This document shows, piece after piece, positions 1-11,191 of a DNA stretch of 64,000 bases. Position 1 is the stretch's first letter. Each line of letters opens with the position of its first letter. The stretch is from Citrifermentans bremense (GTDB lineage: Bacteria; Desulfobacterota; Desulfuromonadia; Geobacterales; Geobacteraceae). The stretch covers positions 4,212,954-4,276,953 of the forward strand of contig NZ_AP023213.1 in NCBI RefSeq assembly GCF_014218275.1, written 5' to 3'. Both the position numbers and the translations under genes were made by a program. Below the pieces are notes generated by a model. That model did no database searches, had not been told where the DNA came from, and saw only the letters and a program-made list of their open reading frames with translations.

Positions 1-1
1 G

Positions 2-382
2 CTGATCCACGACGGGGTGCGCCCCTTCGTTTCGCAGCAGGTGCTGAAAACCGCAGCTGATGCCGCCATGCAGTATGGCGCTGCCGTAGTCGCGGTCCCG
101 GTGAAGGATACGGTGAAGGTGGTCCGAGGCGGCGTCATCGCCGAGACACCGCCACGCGAAGAGCTCTGGCTGGCGCAGACGCCGCAGGCTTTCCGCTACG
201 GCCTGATCCGCGACGCACATGCGCGTGCCAAGGGAGAAGGATTTCTCGGGACCGACGACGCCTCCCTCATCGAGCACCAGGGGGGCGAGGTGCGCATCGT
301 CACGGGCGACTACCGCAACATCAAGATCACGACTCCCGAGGACCTGGTCCTCGCGGAGGCGTTTTTGAAAGGAAAGGGATGA
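2..382 (+). CDS. ispD: 2-C-methyl-D-erythritol 4-phosphate cytidylyltransferase, C-terminal part
   Basis: Third step of the MEP isoprenoid pathway: transfers CMP from CTP to methylerythritol phosphate in the cytoplasm. The gene is cut by the window start; the frame is open from base 2. The visible part has the family motif HDGVRPFV near its beginning, then TPQAFR, a TDDASLIE stretch and a KITTPEDL motif close to the C-terminus, all typical of the second half of IspD. The stop overlaps the start of ispF by four bases (ATGA), so the two pathway genes are translationally coupled. The N-terminal nucleotide-binding half lies outside the window. Confidence 0.93.
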   Translation: MIHDGVRPFVSQQVLKTAADAAMQYGAAVVAVPVKDTVKVVRGGVIAETPPREELWLAQTPQAFRYGLIRDAHARAKGEGFLGTDDASLIEHQGGEVRIVTGDYRNIKITTPEDLVLAEAFLKGKG

Positions 383-867
383 GCAACATGCGTATTGGGC
401 ACGGTTACGACGTTCACAGGCTGGTGGAAGGGCGCAAGCTGATCCTCGGAGGGGTCGACGTACCCTACGCCAAGGGGCTCCTCGGGCACTCCGACGCGGA
501 CGTCCTTTTGCATGCCATCTCCGACGCCATCCTGGGAGCCATCGGCGAGGGGGACATCGGCCGCCACTTCCCTGACACCGATCCCGCCTACAAAGGGGCC
601 GACAGCATCAAGCTCCTGCAGCACGTCATGGGGCTTGCCGACGCCAAGGGGTACCGCATCGGCAACGTCGACGCCACCGTAGTTGCGCAGCGCCCGAAGC
701 TGGCGCCTTTCATCCTGCAGATGAGGCAGAACATCGCCAGGGCTCTGGCGACCGAAGACGACCGGGTCAACGTGAAGGCGACCACCACCGAGGAGCTCGG
801 CTTCGCCGGCCGCGGCGAGGGAATCGCCGCTTACGGGGTTGCCCTTTTGGAGCGGAAAGAGCGGTAA
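379..867 (+). CDS. ispF: 2-C-methyl-D-erythritol 2,4-cyclodiphosphate synthase
   Basis: Cyclises CDP-methylerythritol phosphate to the 2,4-cyclodiphosphate with loss of CMP, in the MEP pathway. The 162-residue length matches the family. Visible signatures are GHGYDVHRL at the start (metal-binding Asp and His), [13 protein letters not shown] with the second metal His, and the C-terminal [16 protein letters not shown]. The ATG at 379 overlaps the ispD stop; a second ATG at 388 is an alternative start. No clear terminator follows, and about 250 bases separate it from glnS. Confidence 0.95.
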   Translation: MSNMRIGHGYDVHRLVEGRKLILGGVDVPYAKGLLGHSDADVLLHAISDAILGAIGEGDIGRHFPDTDPAYKGADSIKLLQHVMGLADAKGYRIGNVDATVVAQRPKLAPFILQMRQNIARALATEDDRVNVKATTTEELGFAGRGEGIAAYGVALLERKER

Positions 868-883
868 TATTCCCGCATCCTTC

Positions 884-1035
884 CCCCCTGCCCCTCTCCC
901 AGAGGGCGAGGGGAATGCAATTGACTCTTTAGTTGAAATTTTCGCGGAGGGTCAGCGGAAGATCACTTATTTTTTGAGGAAGCCGATCTCGACACACGAA
1001 TCCCCGCCCCCGGAGGGGGAGGTAGCGCGGGGAGA
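884..1035. repeat. GC-rich hairpin (REP-like) region between ispF and glnS
   Basis: The 250 bases between ispF and glnS hold no convincing gene. Two GC-rich inverted repeats are visible: 891-913, with arms of the type CCCCTC/GAGGGG around CCAGAGG, and about 1006-1034, with CCCCGC arms facing GCGGGG around a CCCCCGGAGGGGG core. The first resembles the hairpin after glnS, so both may belong to a dispersed intergenic repeat family. Neither has a T-tract, so they are not obvious terminators. Confidence 0.45.
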
Positions 1036-1117
1036 CTAGTCGGCTCCAGCAACATCGACGCAATCAGGAGCACCCATTACACTTCGCGCCGCGAATTTCA
1101 GGCGCAAAGGAACCGAT

Positions 1118-2815
1118 ATGACCGAGACCAAGACCGCAGAAACCCCGGCGCCGGAAAAGGCTGCCAACTTCATCAGGAACATCGTCACCGACGACCTCAA
1201 AACCGGCAAGCACACCGGCATCGTCACCCGTTTCCCGCCGGAGCCCAACGGCTACCTGCACATAGGTCACGCGAAGTCGATCTGCCTCAACTTCGGGCTG
1301 GCGCTTGATTTCGGCGGACGCTGCCACCTGCGCTTCGACGACACCAATCCGACGAAGGAAGACATCGAGTACGAGGACTCCATCAAGGAGAACGTGAAGT
1401 GGCTCGGCTTCGACTGGGGCCAGCACATGTACTACGCCTCGAACTACTTCCAAAAGTTCTACGACTACGCGGTGCTCCTGATCGAGAAGGGGCTTGCCTA
1501 CGTCGACTCCCTCTCCGCCGACGAGATGCGCGCCCTGCGCGGCACGCTGAACGAGCCAGGGAAGGAGAGCCCGTACCGCAGCCGCAGCGTCGAGGAGAAC
1601 CTCGACCTTTTCCGCCGCATGCGCTCAGGCGAGTTCGAGGAGGGATCGAACGTCCTCAGGCTGAAGATCGACATGGCCTCCCCCAACATCAACCTGCGCG
1701 ACCCGGTCATCTACCGCATCCGCAAGGTGGAGCACCACAGAACCGGCGACGCCTGGTGCATCTACCCGATGTACGACTACGCGCACTGCATCTCCGACGC
1801 GATCGAGGGGATCACCCACTCCGTCTGCACCCTTGAGTTCGAGGACCACCGCCCGCTCTACGACTGGGTTCTGGACCAGCTTCCGGTCCCCTGCCACCCG
1901 CAGCAGATCGAGTTCGCCAGGCTGAACCTGAGCTACACCGTGATGAGCAAGAGAAAACTCCTGGAACTGGTGCAGGAGAAGCTCGTGGACGGCTGGGACG
2001 ACCCGCGCATGCCGACCCTCGTCGGCCTGAGAAGACGCGGCTTCACACCGCAGTCCATCGTAAACTTCTGCGAGACCATTGGTGTCGGCAAGAGCGACAG
2101 CTTCATCGACATGAGCATCCTGGAAGAGTCGGTGCGCGAGGACCTGAACGTGCGCGCCCCGCGCACCATGTCCGTGCTGCGCCCCCTGAAGCTCGTGATC
2201 GAAGGGTATCCCGAAGGTGAAAGCGAGGAGTTCGAGGCTGCTAACCACCCCAACGACCCGGAGATGGGAACCCGCATGGTCCCCTTCTCCAAGACGGTCT
2301 ACATCGAGAAGGACGATTTCCAGGAGGAGCCAGCGAAGGGTTTCTTCCGTCTCGCCCCCGGCCGGGAGGTGCGGCTGCGCTACGCCTACATCATCCGCTG
2401 CGAGTCCGTGGTGAAGGATGAAAACGGCGAGATCGTCGAAGTCCGCTGCAGCTACGACGCCGGCTCCCGCGGCGGGAGCGCCCCTGACGGCAGGAAGATC
2501 AAGGGGACCATCCACTGGGTGAGCGCCAACCACGCCGTCGACGCCGAGGTGCGCCTGTACGACCGCCTGTTCAGCACCCCGAACCCTGGCGGCAAGAACG
2601 AGCCGGACTACCGCACTTCGATCAACCCGAAGTCGATCGAGATCCTCTCCGGCTGCAAGCTCGAGCCTTCGCTCGCCGGCGCCACCCTGGAGAGCCGCTA
2701 CCAGTTCGAGAGGCTCGGCTACTTCTGTCTCGATTCCAAGGACTCGAAACCGGGCGCGCTGGTGTTCAACCGCACCGCCACGCTGCGCGACTCCTGGAGC
2801 GAGCAGAAGAAGTAG
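1118..2815 (+). CDS. glnS: Glutaminyl-tRNA synthetase
   Basis: Class I aminoacyl-tRNA synthetase charging tRNA-Gln in the cytoplasm. At 565 residues it has the usual size. Visible are the HIGH motif in [12 protein letters not shown] near residue 50, the [12 protein letters not shown] stretch typical of GlnRS/GluRS, the KMSKS equivalent VMSKRKL near residue 275, and the two beta-barrel anticodon-binding domains in the C-terminal half. The [19 protein letters not shown] region is characteristic of GlnRS. The ATG at 1118 follows an AAAGGAA ribosome-binding site. It is followed by cysS after 191 bases. Confidence 0.96.
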   Translation: MTETKTAETPAPEKAANFIRNIVTDDLKTGKHTGIVTRFPPEPNGYLHIGHAKSICLNFGLALDFGGRCHLRFDDTNPTKEDIEYEDSIKENVKWLGFDWGQHMYYASNYFQKFYDYAVLLIEKGLAYVDSLSADEMRALRGTLNEPGKESPYRSRSVEENLDLFRRMRSGEFEEGSNVLRLKIDMASPNINLRDPVIYRIRKVEHHRTGDAWCIYPMYDYAHCISDAIEGITHSVCTLEFEDHRPLYDWVLDQLPVPCHPQQIEFARLNLSYTVMSKRKLLELVQEKLVDGWDDPRMPTLVGLRRRGFTPQSIVNFCETIGVGKSDSFIDMSILEESVREDLNVRAPRTMSVLRPLKLVIEGYPEGESEEFEAANHPNDPEMGTRMVPFSKTVYIEKDDFQEEPAKGFFRLAPGREVRLRYAYIIRCESVVKDENGEIVEVRCSYDAGSRGGSAPDGRKIKGTIHWVSANHAVDAEVRLYDRLFSTPNPGGKNEPDYRTSINPKSIEILSGCKLEPSLAGATLESRYQFERLGYFCLDSKDSKPGALVFNRTATLRDSWSEQKK

Positions 2816-2823
2816 GGGAAGCG

Positions 2824-2890
2824 CCCTCACCCCAACCCTCTCCCACCTGCGGACCGAAGCCTACGGTGGGTGAAGGCCCAAAGGGAGAGG
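2824..2890. repeat. Intergenic inverted repeat between glnS and cysS
   Basis: A long imperfect hairpin has CCTCTCCC at 2837-2844 facing GGGAGAGG at 2883-2890, with a GC-rich loop that can itself pair. It has the flavour of the CCTCTCCC/GGGAGAGG repeats common between genes in Geobacteraceae and resembles the hairpin at 891-913. There is no T-tract, so a role in termination is not shown. Confidence 0.45.
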
Positions 2891-3006
2891 AAGAATGGAT
2901 CGCCCCGCGCCTGTACGGCGTCGGGGAGTGCCGCTTGAAATAGATAAGTGGCAACAGATGACATGCGGTCGCAAGACCTTCAACATTTTTGAAAAGAGGA
3001 ACTGAC

Positions 3007-4449
3007 ATGCCCTTACGCGTCTACAACACCCTTACCGGCAGCAAGGAAGAATTCGTACCGATCAACCCCGGCAAGGTCGGCATGTACGTCTGCGGCGTAA
3101 CGGTCTACGATCACTGCCATATCGGTCACGCCCGCGCCAACGTGGTGTTCGACATGATCTACCGCTACCTTTGCTCCAAGGGGCTGGAGGTCACCTACGT
3201 CAGGAACTACACGGACATAGACGACAAGATCATCAACCGCGCCAACCGCGACGGGGTTCCTTACAACGAAATCTCCGAGCGCTTCATCAAGGAGTTCGAC
3301 AACGACATGGCGCGGCTCATGCTGCAGCTCCCCACCTTCCAGCCGAAGGCGACGGAGCACATCACCGAGATCATCGCGCTGGTGCAAAAGCTGATCGACA
3401 AAGGATTCGCCTACCAGTCCGGCTCCGACGTCTTCTACCGCGTGGACCGCTTCGAGGGGTACCTGAAGCTCTCCAAGCGGAACCTGGAAGACATGCAGGC
3501 GGGCGCCCGCATCGATGTTGACGAGAGGAAGGAGCACCCGATGGACTTCGCGCTCTGGAAAGGGGCGAAACCGGGCGAGCCGTTCTGGGAATCCCCATGG
3601 GGCCAGGGAAGGCCGGGGTGGCACATCGAGTGCTCCGCCATGAGCACCAAGTTCCTGGGGGAGACTCTCGACATCCACGGCGGCGGCAAGGACCTGATCT
3701 TCCCGCACCATGAGAACGAGATCGCGCAGTCGGAGGCGGCCTCCGGCAAGCCCTTCGTCAAATACTGGCTGCACAACGGTTTCGTCAACATCAACTCGGA
3801 GAAGATGTCCAAGTCGCTTGGGAACTTCTTCACCATCAAGGAGATCCTGGAGAGCTACGACGCCGAGGTGCTCCGCTTCTTCCTACTCTCGGCCCACTAC
3901 CGCTCGCCGATCGACTTCTCGGACCAGAACCTGAAGGAAGCCGAGCTCGGGCTGGAGCGTATCTACAAGGCGCTCGCGGGGATAGACGAGAGATTGGCTT
4001 CGGGTGCAAGTGCCGCCGCGGGCCCCGACAACGCCGAATTCGAGGAGAAGGTGGCTGGGTTTGCAGGGCGCTTCGGCGATGCCATGGACGACGACTTCAA
4101 CACGGCGCTGGCACTCGGGCATCTTTTCGACCTGGTGCGCGTGGTCAACAGGGAACTTCCCACCGCATCTACGGCGCTCCTGGAAAAGGTCAAGGCCGAG
4201 GTTGGCAAACTGGCCGCCGTGCTCGGGATCTGCGACTCCGTTCCCGCCGCGTTCCTGCAACGCATTAAGGACCGCAAGACCTCCGACATGGAGATGTCGA
4301 GCGAAGAGATCGAGGCGCTGATAGCCGAGCGCGCCGAGGCGAGGAAGGCGAAAAACTTCAAGCGGGGGGACGAGATCAGGGACCTGCTCCTGGAGAAGAA
4401 CATCGTCCTTTTGGACAGCGCGCAGGGTACTACCTGGAAGGTGAAGTAG
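3007..4449 (+). CDS. cysS: Cysteinyl-tRNA synthetase
   Basis: Class I synthetase that charges tRNA-Cys. 480 residues from the ATG at 3007, chosen over an upstream ATG at 2989 because an AGAGGA site lies six bases before it and because the family begins with a conserved short strand such as LRVYNTLTG. Visible are the first zinc cysteine in [10 protein letters not shown], the HIGH motif HIGHARAN, the zinc-binding [10 protein letters not shown] and [12 protein letters not shown] motifs, and the KMSKS motif [11 protein letters not shown] rho-independent terminator follows at 4471-4501. Confidence 0.96.
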   Translation: MPLRVYNTLTGSKEEFVPINPGKVGMYVCGVTVYDHCHIGHARANVVFDMIYRYLCSKGLEVTYVRNYTDIDDKIINRANRDGVPYNEISERFIKEFDNDMARLMLQLPTFQPKATEHITEIIALVQKLIDKGFAYQSGSDVFYRVDRFEGYLKLSKRNLEDMQAGARIDVDERKEHPMDFALWKGAKPGEPFWESPWGQGRPGWHIECSAMSTKFLGETLDIHGGGKDLIFPHHENEIAQSEAASGKPFVKYWLHNGFVNINSEKMSKSLGNFFTIKEILESYDAEVLRFFLLSAHYRSPIDFSDQNLKEAELGLERIYKALAGIDERLASGASAAAGPDNAEFEEKVAGFAGRFGDAMDDDFNTALALGHLFDLVRVVNRELPTASTALLEKVKAEVGKLAAVLGICDSVPAAFLQRIKDRKTSDMEMSSEEIEALIAERAEARKAKNFKRGDEIRDLLLEKNIVLLDSAQGTTWKVK

Positions 4450-4470
4450 GGTTCAGCTTGCTGCAGGTAT

Positions 4471-4501
4471 AAAAAAAGGCCGCTTAACGCGGCCGTTTTT
4501 T
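4471..4501. terminator. Bidirectional intrinsic terminator after cysS and the RHH gene
   Basis: GGCCGC (4478-4483) pairs with GCGGCC (4489-4494) around a TTAAC loop, flanked by seven A on the left and a T-run on the right. It can end cysS from the left and the convergent small regulator gene from the right. Confidence 0.85.
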
Positions 4502-4527
4502 ATTGGGTTGGGTGCTGCGAGGCGGCC

Positions 4528-4707
4528 TTAGGCCGCCTTCTGGCTAAGTTCGGTGCTTCTTGCTTTCACGAGTTCCATCGCTTCCCTCATGATGTCGGAA
4601 ACGCTTTTCTTGGTGGAGTCCATTATTGCTTCGAGCGTCTCACGCTCTGCGTCGCTGATCCTCATGGAAATTACGTTGTACCTCGGGTTCTCCCTCATTC
4701 TGCCCAT
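4528..4707 (-). CDS. Small ribbon-helix-helix (Arc/MetJ-type) DNA-binding protein
   Basis: A 59-residue protein on the minus strand, short enough to be missed by length-filtered gene calling. It begins MGRMRENPRYNVISMRIS, followed by SDAERETLEAIMDSTKK and SVSDIMREAMELVKAR: one beta-strand (YNVISMRIS), then two helices, the layout of ribbon-helix-helix repressors that bind DNA as dimers. The ATG at 4707 has an AAGGAG site eight bases upstream. Its stop codon lies in the loop of a perfect 7-bp palindrome (4521-4537), and the shared terminator follows. A -24/-12 promoter sits about 60 bases upstream and the sigma-54 activator gene is next door, so it is probably a target of that activator. What it regulates is unknown. 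Confidence 0.8.
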   Translation of the reverse strand: MGRMRENPRYNVISMRISDAERETLEAIMDSTKKSVSDIMREAMELVKARSTELSQKAA

Positions 4708-4763
4708 CTGCTGCTCTCCTTTTGTTTTAGTTGCTCAATTTTGGTGACACACGCCCTACATAT

Positions 4764-4779
4764 TGCTATATGCGTGCCA
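4764..4779 (-). promoter_or_regulatory. Sigma-54 (-24/-12) promoter of the RHH gene
   Basis: Read on the minus strand, TGGCACGCATATAGCA matches the sigma-54 consensus TGGCAC-N5-TTGC with one mismatch in the -12 element (TAGC). The essential GG and GC doublets are exactly ten bases apart. The predicted start, near 4753, gives a leader of about 45 bases before the ATG at 4707. Confidence 0.65.
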
Positions 4780-4867
4780 ACTCAAAAAATAAGCAACCAG
4801 CGAGGATAAGTGGTTGTTTTCACGTATACCGAAAAAAAATCGCCCCCAAAAGGTTATAAAGCAGTGT

Positions 4868-4919
4868 ATACAAAGTGGGCCACTTTTGGCACAAACGTGG
4901 TAAATGTGCCCATTTGTAT
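4868..4919. promoter_or_regulatory. Nested dyads, candidate enhancer (UAS) for a sigma-54 activator
   Basis: Three overlapping inverted repeats lie between the activator gene and the RHH promoter. These are AAAGTGG-G-CCACTTT (4872-4886); TGGCACA (4887-4893) facing TGTGCCCA (4905-4912); and an outer pair ATACAAAGTGGGC (4868-4880) against GCCCATTTGTAT (4908-4919). They sit about 100-150 bases upstream of the -24/-12 promoter, the usual distance for activator binding sites. A weaker alternative is that one dyad ends the activator transcript. Confidence 0.5.
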
Positions 4920-4946
4920 CATTTTGACCAGCCTTTTCTGGGCCGG

Positions 4947-7226
<2,280 letters not shown>

Positions 7227-7310
7227 TCGGCCTCTTCTCGCGGGAACTTGTTTAATGAGTACAGCGGGGATTGTATAGGAATCGGGAAAAGTGTGCAACA
7301 ACTGGCACAA

Positions 7311-7682
7311 AATCGGTCAAATTTTAGGCAAAAAAAACCCTAGCGACTAGGAGGGCAAGTCGGCTAGGGGAAGGAGGATCCTTTGATCCTCCGCAACTCT
7401 GTTATCTATTCCCATTATACCCAGCAGGAAATTTAACTGCAACGAGTTAAATGCAATTAATCAGAGAGTTCTTTCGCCGGCGTAGTTAATGAGGTTGGCG
7501 GCCGTACCGCTTTCACCGCTATGAGCCGGTTTTCCTGCGTTGCGCGGTGCGCTTCCGCTGTGGTATAAGTTACCGGAAATTCTTTACCCCGTAAGGATAA
7601 CCCTAATGGGAATCAACACCGAATAACAGTGCCGTCCGGCGACCCCGCGTCGTCTTGATGGGCTGGGTCACGAGGAATAGTC
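7311..7682. other. Intergenic region with two inverted repeats and a candidate promoter
   Basis: No gene is seen. Features: GGAGGATC-CTTT-GATCCTCC (7373-7392), a perfect 8-bp hairpin; TTTAACT-GCAACG-AGTTAAA (7432-7451), operator-like; and a sigma-70-like promoter TTGCGC-N18-TATAAG (7540-7569) pointing at the transglutaminase gene. That promoter would leave a leader of about 110 bases, in which I recognise no known riboswitch. TGTGC (7296-7300 region) and GCACA (near 7304) motifs upstream of the activator gene echo the dyads at 4887-4912 and may be autoregulatory sites. Confidence 0.4.
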
Positions 7683-9119
7683 ATGGATCTTCCCTTACAC
7701 TTACTGCGGCTAATTTTCACCTCGCTGCTGGTGCTGCTGCCGCTCCAGCTTTTTGCGGCGCCCCTCCCGAAGCTGACCGAGCTGCCCCTCGGAGTGCGCT
7801 GGTACAGCATCAAGCTCGGCGACGAGCGCGTCGGCTTCAGCCGGCTAACCATCACCCGGACCGATACGGGGTACCGCATCGATTCCGAGGGTAGCGTGAA
7901 GATGCGGGTGATGGGGTTCTCCAGGGAGGCCACCTCGAAAGAGTCCTATCTGGTTGCCCGGGACCTGGTGCTGCAATCGTTCTCGGCTGAGAACCGCATC
8001 GACGGCAGCCCGGTCGCCATCACCGGCGAGGTCACTCCCAGAGGTGTGGCCATCGTTTCCCGGTCCGGTAGCGGACAGAAGGAGCGGACCCTGAAGTTGA
8101 AGGGAGCGCTCTACCCCCCCCACGCGCTGAACCTCTACCCGCTCATGCAGGGCGCGTCCAAGGGGAAAAGCTACAAGCTCTCCGTCCTGGACGTGGAAGC
8201 GCAGAAGGTTAAGAAACTCAAGGTGGAGGTGGTAGGCGAGGAGACGCTTCCCCCCGGGCGGACGGCGGTCCATCTGAAAAACGACGTCTACCCCATGGTC
8301 GACAACGATATCTGGGTGGACCTCCAGGGGAACGTGCTCAAGGAATCGGTGCGCGAGGGGTTGGTGGTCACCGAGGCCGAGGACGAGGCGACGGCCCGTG
8401 CCGAACTGGCACGTGACGCGCTCTGCAAGACGGACCTGATTCTGGATTTCAGCATGATCCGTGTCACCCCTCCCATAGAGCGTCCCGCCCAATTGCAGAA
8501 GCTTGTGCTGGAGCTGACAGGCTTCCCTACCAACCTGCCGCTCTTACAGGGGAAAAGGCAGCAGGTGCTGCGCCAGCCGGACGGCACGGTGCTTATCACT
8601 CTGCCCAACCCCGCCCCTGTCGAAGAGGCGCCCCCGACCGCCGCCGATCGGGAACCGGCGGAGCGGATACCGAGCGATCACCCGGAGATAAAGGCGAAAG
8701 CCTCAGAGATACGTGGAAGCGAGCAGGATCCGGCACGGGTAGCCCGGCTTCTGTCCGACTGGGTGGCCCGCGAGATCAAGGGGGCCGTCACCGACAGCCA
8801 GTCTTCACTGGAAACGCTGAAAAGCCGCAGCGGCAACTGCCAGAGCCACGCGAGGCTCTACGCTTCACTGGCCCGCGCCGCCGGGATCCCGACCCGCTTC
8901 GTCTCAGGCATCGTCTACCAGGGAGAGGGCTTTCTCTACCATAGCTGGGCCGAAAGCTACCTGGGGGGAGCCTGGGTCCCCATCGACCCCACTTTCGGGG
9001 AGATGCCGGCCAACCTGAGCCACGTCAAGTTCGTGGACGGGGAAACGCTGGACGAGATGGGGGCACTGGCGGGAATGATCGGGAAGGTACGGGCGAAAGT
9101 CTTGGAATTAAAGTACTGA
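7683..9119 (+). CDS. Exported transglutaminase-like (papain-fold) protein
   Basis: 478 residues. The N-terminus has a signal peptide (hydrophobic LIFTSLLVLLPLQLFA ending near Ala-Ala-Pro), so the protein is likely periplasmic or lipid-associated. The last third carries a transglutaminase core with the expected triad: Cys in SRSGNCQSHARLYA, His in FLYHSWAESY and Asp in WVPIDPTFGE. The first 300 residues are beta-rich and of unknown function. Such proteins may act as proteases or cross-linkers on cell-envelope substrates; the substrate cannot be read from the sequence. It is a single-gene unit: candidate promoter at 7540-7569, terminator at 9142-9174. ATG at 7683 follows a CGAGGA site. Confidence 0.85.
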   Translation: MDLPLHLLRLIFTSLLVLLPLQLFAAPLPKLTELPLGVRWYSIKLGDERVGFSRLTITRTDTGYRIDSEGSVKMRVMGFSREATSKESYLVARDLVLQSFSAENRIDGSPVAITGEVTPRGVAIVSRSGSGQKERTLKLKGALYPPHALNLYPLMQGASKGKSYKLSVLDVEAQKVKKLKVEVVGEETLPPGRTAVHLKNDVYPMVDNDIWVDLQGNVLKESVREGLVVTEAEDEATARAELARDALCKTDLILDFSMIRVTPPIERPAQLQKLVLELTGFPTNLPLLQGKRQQVLRQPDGTVLITLPNPAPVEEAPPTAADREPAERIPSDHPEIKAKASEIRGSEQDPARVARLLSDWVAREIKGAVTDSQSSLETLKSRSGNCQSHARLYASLARAAGIPTRFVSGIVYQGEGFLYHSWAESYLGGAWVPIDPTFGEMPANLSHVKFVDGETLDEMGALAGMIGKVRAKVLELKY

Positions 9120-9141
9120 GTTGAAGGCAACATCAGGGAAC

Positions 9142-9174
9142 CGGGGCGGCCTGTAAAGACCGCCCCGCTTTTTG
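9142..9174. terminator. Intrinsic terminator after the transglutaminase gene
   Basis: CGGGGCGG (9142-9149) pairs with CCGCCCCG (9160-9167) around a ten-base loop, followed by CTTTTTG. Strong rho-independent terminator for the plus strand. Confidence 0.9.
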
Positions 9175-9190
9175 TTGCACGATCCAGTTG

Positions 9191-9343
9191 CTAGGCCTGG
9201 CAGCATTCCCGATTGGCCACCTCACCCAGAGTTTTCAGCTCCTTCAGATCTGCCTGCTTCTTTACGCTATTCATATAGCACACAGCCTGAACCGCCAGTG
9301 CCAGCGCATAAAAAGCGCCGAGCACCATGAATAAAGTTCCCAT
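9191..9343 (-). CDS. Small single-pass membrane protein
   Basis: 50 residues from the ATG at 9343, which has an AAAGGAG site seven bases upstream. A longer reading from 9409 is possible and also has a weak GGGAG site, but the strong site favours the short form. The N-terminal half (MGTLFMVLGAFYALALAVQA) is one transmembrane helix. A polar tail with KKQADLKELKTLGEVA follows and ends in two adjacent cysteines. I do not recognise a family. It stands alone between two intergenic regions. Confidence 0.6.
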   Translation of the reverse strand: MGTLFMVLGAFYALALAVQAVCYMNSVKKQADLKELKTLGEVANRECCQA

Positions 9344-9509
9344 TCCTAACTCCTTTGAGCCTGCAACCAGCTGGCTATTATCCGCTCGCTGCGAGTGCTC
9401 AACCGTCATTGTTATACTCCCTTACCTGCATAGCAGCATCCGTGCCGCCAGCCTCTTGGCCGTAACCACGTGTTTTCTTTTACGTGATAAGGGAATTGTC
9501 ACATAGTAA

Positions 9510-9534
9510 TAAAATCGATGTTCCAGGTTGGAAC
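9510..9534 (-). terminator. Weak hairpin downstream of the cobalamin operon
   Basis: On the minus strand GTTCCA-ACC-TGGAAC (9534-9520) is followed by ATCGATTTTA, a short stem with a poor T-tract, about 40 bases after the cbiO stop. It may end the operon. The rest of 9410-9575 shows nothing else. Confidence 0.35.
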
Positions 9535-9575
9535 GGGGCAGGTGTTACGTAGACGAACACAGCAGCTACTCGCAG

Positions 9576-10412
9576 CTATTTCCCCATGGCCTCCACTATC
9601 TCCCTGCGGGCTTCGCCGATAGTGAGCGGGATGCGCGCGAAGGGGAGCCCCTCGTCGTGCTTCAGCTTGTAGATCAGCTCGGCTATGTGAGGCAGGCGCA
9701 GCTTTACGTTGGCCAGTTCGTCGGGCGCGGTGAAGACTTCTTCCGGGGTGCCGCCGCGCACCAGCCGCCCGCGGCTCAGGATGTGAAGCTGGTGCAGGAA
9801 AATGGGGACCAGGTCGACGCTGTGGGTCGCCATGACGATGGTGACGCCCTGCTCCTTGTTGAGCCGGGTCAGGAGCTCCATCATGCGGTACTCCCCCATC
9901 GGGTCGAGCCCGGCGGTCGGCTCGTCCATAAGCAGGATCTCGTGTCCCATGGCGAGAAGACCGGCGATGCAGACCCGCTTCTTCTGGCCGTAGCTCAGGT
10001 TGTGGATCCCCTTGGCGGCGAACTCGGCCATGTCCACGCTGGCAAGTGCCTGCTCCACCCGGCTCCGCACCTCGGCCTCGGCGCATCCCATGTTGCGTGG
10101 GCCGAAGGCGGTGTCCTCGAAGACGTTGCTGGCGAAAAGCTGGTCGTCGGGATTCTGGAACACGAGCCCCACCTTGCGGTAGATGTCCCGGGGGTGCAGG
10201 CGCAGCACGTTGTCACCGTCCAAAAGGACCTCGCCCTGGTACCCCTTGATCAGCCCGTCCATGACCTTCAAAAGGGTGGTCTTGCCGGAACCGTTGGAAC
10301 CCAGGATGCCGGTGAACTCTCCCCTTTTCACGGCCAGGCGGATGTCGGAGAGGGCGACGGTGCCATCGGGGTACTTGTAGCTCTGGAGGTCGACGGAGAT
10401 TCTTGTGTCCAC
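9576..10412 (-). CDS. cbiO: Cobalt ECF/ABC transporter, ATP-binding protein
   Basis: 278 residues, the ATPase that energises the cobalt importer. Visible are Walker A GSNGSGKTT, a Q-loop in VFQNPDDQL, the signature LSYGQKKR, Walker B in ILLMDEPTAGLDP and the switch His in MATHSVDL. GTG start at 10412 with an AAGGA site seven bases upstream. Last gene of the cobalamin operon, 13 bases after cbiQ. Confidence 0.93.
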   Translation of the reverse strand: MDTRISVDLQSYKYPDGTVALSDIRLAVKRGEFTGILGSNGSGKTTLLKVMDGLIKGYQGEVLLDGDNVLRLHPRDIYRKVGLVFQNPDDQLFASNVFEDTAFGPRNMGCAEAEVRSRVEQALASVDMAEFAAKGIHNLSYGQKKRVCIAGLLAMGHEILLMDEPTAGLDPMGEYRMMELLTRLNKEQGVTIVMATHSVDLVPIFLHQLHILSRGRLVRGGTPEEVFTAPDELANVKLRLPHIAELIYKLKHDEGLPFARIPLTIGEARREIVEAMGK

Positions 10413-10425
10413 GTTTGATCCTTTT

Positions 10426-11190
10426 TTACACGCTGCTTCTGAGGGCGATCATCGCCAGGATGAACAGGAGGGCGGAGGCGACCTCGGTCAAACGCAGGGG
10501 CCTTTGCAGCGTCATGGGCATGTCGCCGTCGTAGCCGCGCTGCACCATCGCGGTGGTGATGCTCTGGCTGTTGTCGAAGGCCTTGATCACCAGCACCCCG
10601 GCGAGGGTCCCGAACGAGGAGAGGGAGCGCCGGTAGCCGACGTAGCCCAGGCGGTTCTTCTGCGCGTTGTAGACCACCTGCGCCTCCTCGAGGAGCAGGA
10701 AGAGGTAGCGCCAGGCGAAGAGTGCCACGTCGACCAGGACCTGGGGCACCCTGAGCCAGGAGAGCGCGGCCATCAGGTCGGTGAACGGGGTCGAGAAGCC
10801 GACCACGGCAAGGAGCGATACACCCCCCAGAATGCGGCTCGCAATGAGCACCCCTTCTTTCAGCCCCTCCCGGTAGGCGGCAAGCTCGTAGCCTGCGACG
10901 CCGAACGAGAAAAGAGGGTCGCTCCCGGAAAAGAACATCTTCAGCAGGAGGACGGTGGCCGCGATGAAGAGCGGCTCGGAAAAGCGCAGGGCGAGGAGGC
11001 GCCAGGTCGTTCCGATGTAGCGGCAGAGGGCGAGGCTTGAGACCGAGACCAGCAGCGGGAAGGCGACGCCCCGGCAGCTGATTACCATGACCAGCAGCGC
11101 CAAGGCGCAGAGGAGCTTCACCCTGGGGTCGATGCGGTTGACCGGGTGAGAGGCGTCGCAGATATGCGCCTTCAGGTGGTGCATCGCCAT
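10426..11190 (-). CDS. cbiQ: Cobalt ECF transporter transmembrane protein
   Basis: 254 residues, several membrane helices. It couples CbiO to the substrate-specific CbiM. The first motif HPVNRIDPRVKLLCALA is the family hallmark near the N-terminus. Its cytoplasmic coupling motif lies in the AMVQRGYDG region near the C-terminus. The start is one base after the cbiN stop, consistent with co-translation. Confidence 0.93.
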   Translation of the reverse strand: MAMHHLKAHICDASHPVNRIDPRVKLLCALALLVMVISCRGVAFPLLVSVSSLALCRYIGTTWRLLALRFSEPLFIAATVLLLKMFFSGSDPLFSFGVAGYELAAYREGLKEGVLIASRILGGVSLLAVVGFSTPFTDLMAALSWLRVPQVLVDVALFAWRYLFLLLEEAQVVYNAQKNRLGYVGYRRSLSSFGTLAGVLVIKAFDNSQSITTAMVQRGYDGDMPMTLQRPLRLTEVASALLFILAMIALRSSV

Positions 11191-11191
11191 C

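Noticed and set aside
7293-7312. TGGCAC next to TTGCAC, as a possible sigma-54 promoter for the activator
   Set aside because: No GG and GC doublets at the ten-base distance on either strand.
7570-7682. Cyclic-dinucleotide (GEMM) riboswitch in the leader of the transglutaminase gene
   Set aside because: The conserved GEMM core and tetraloop receptor are not present.
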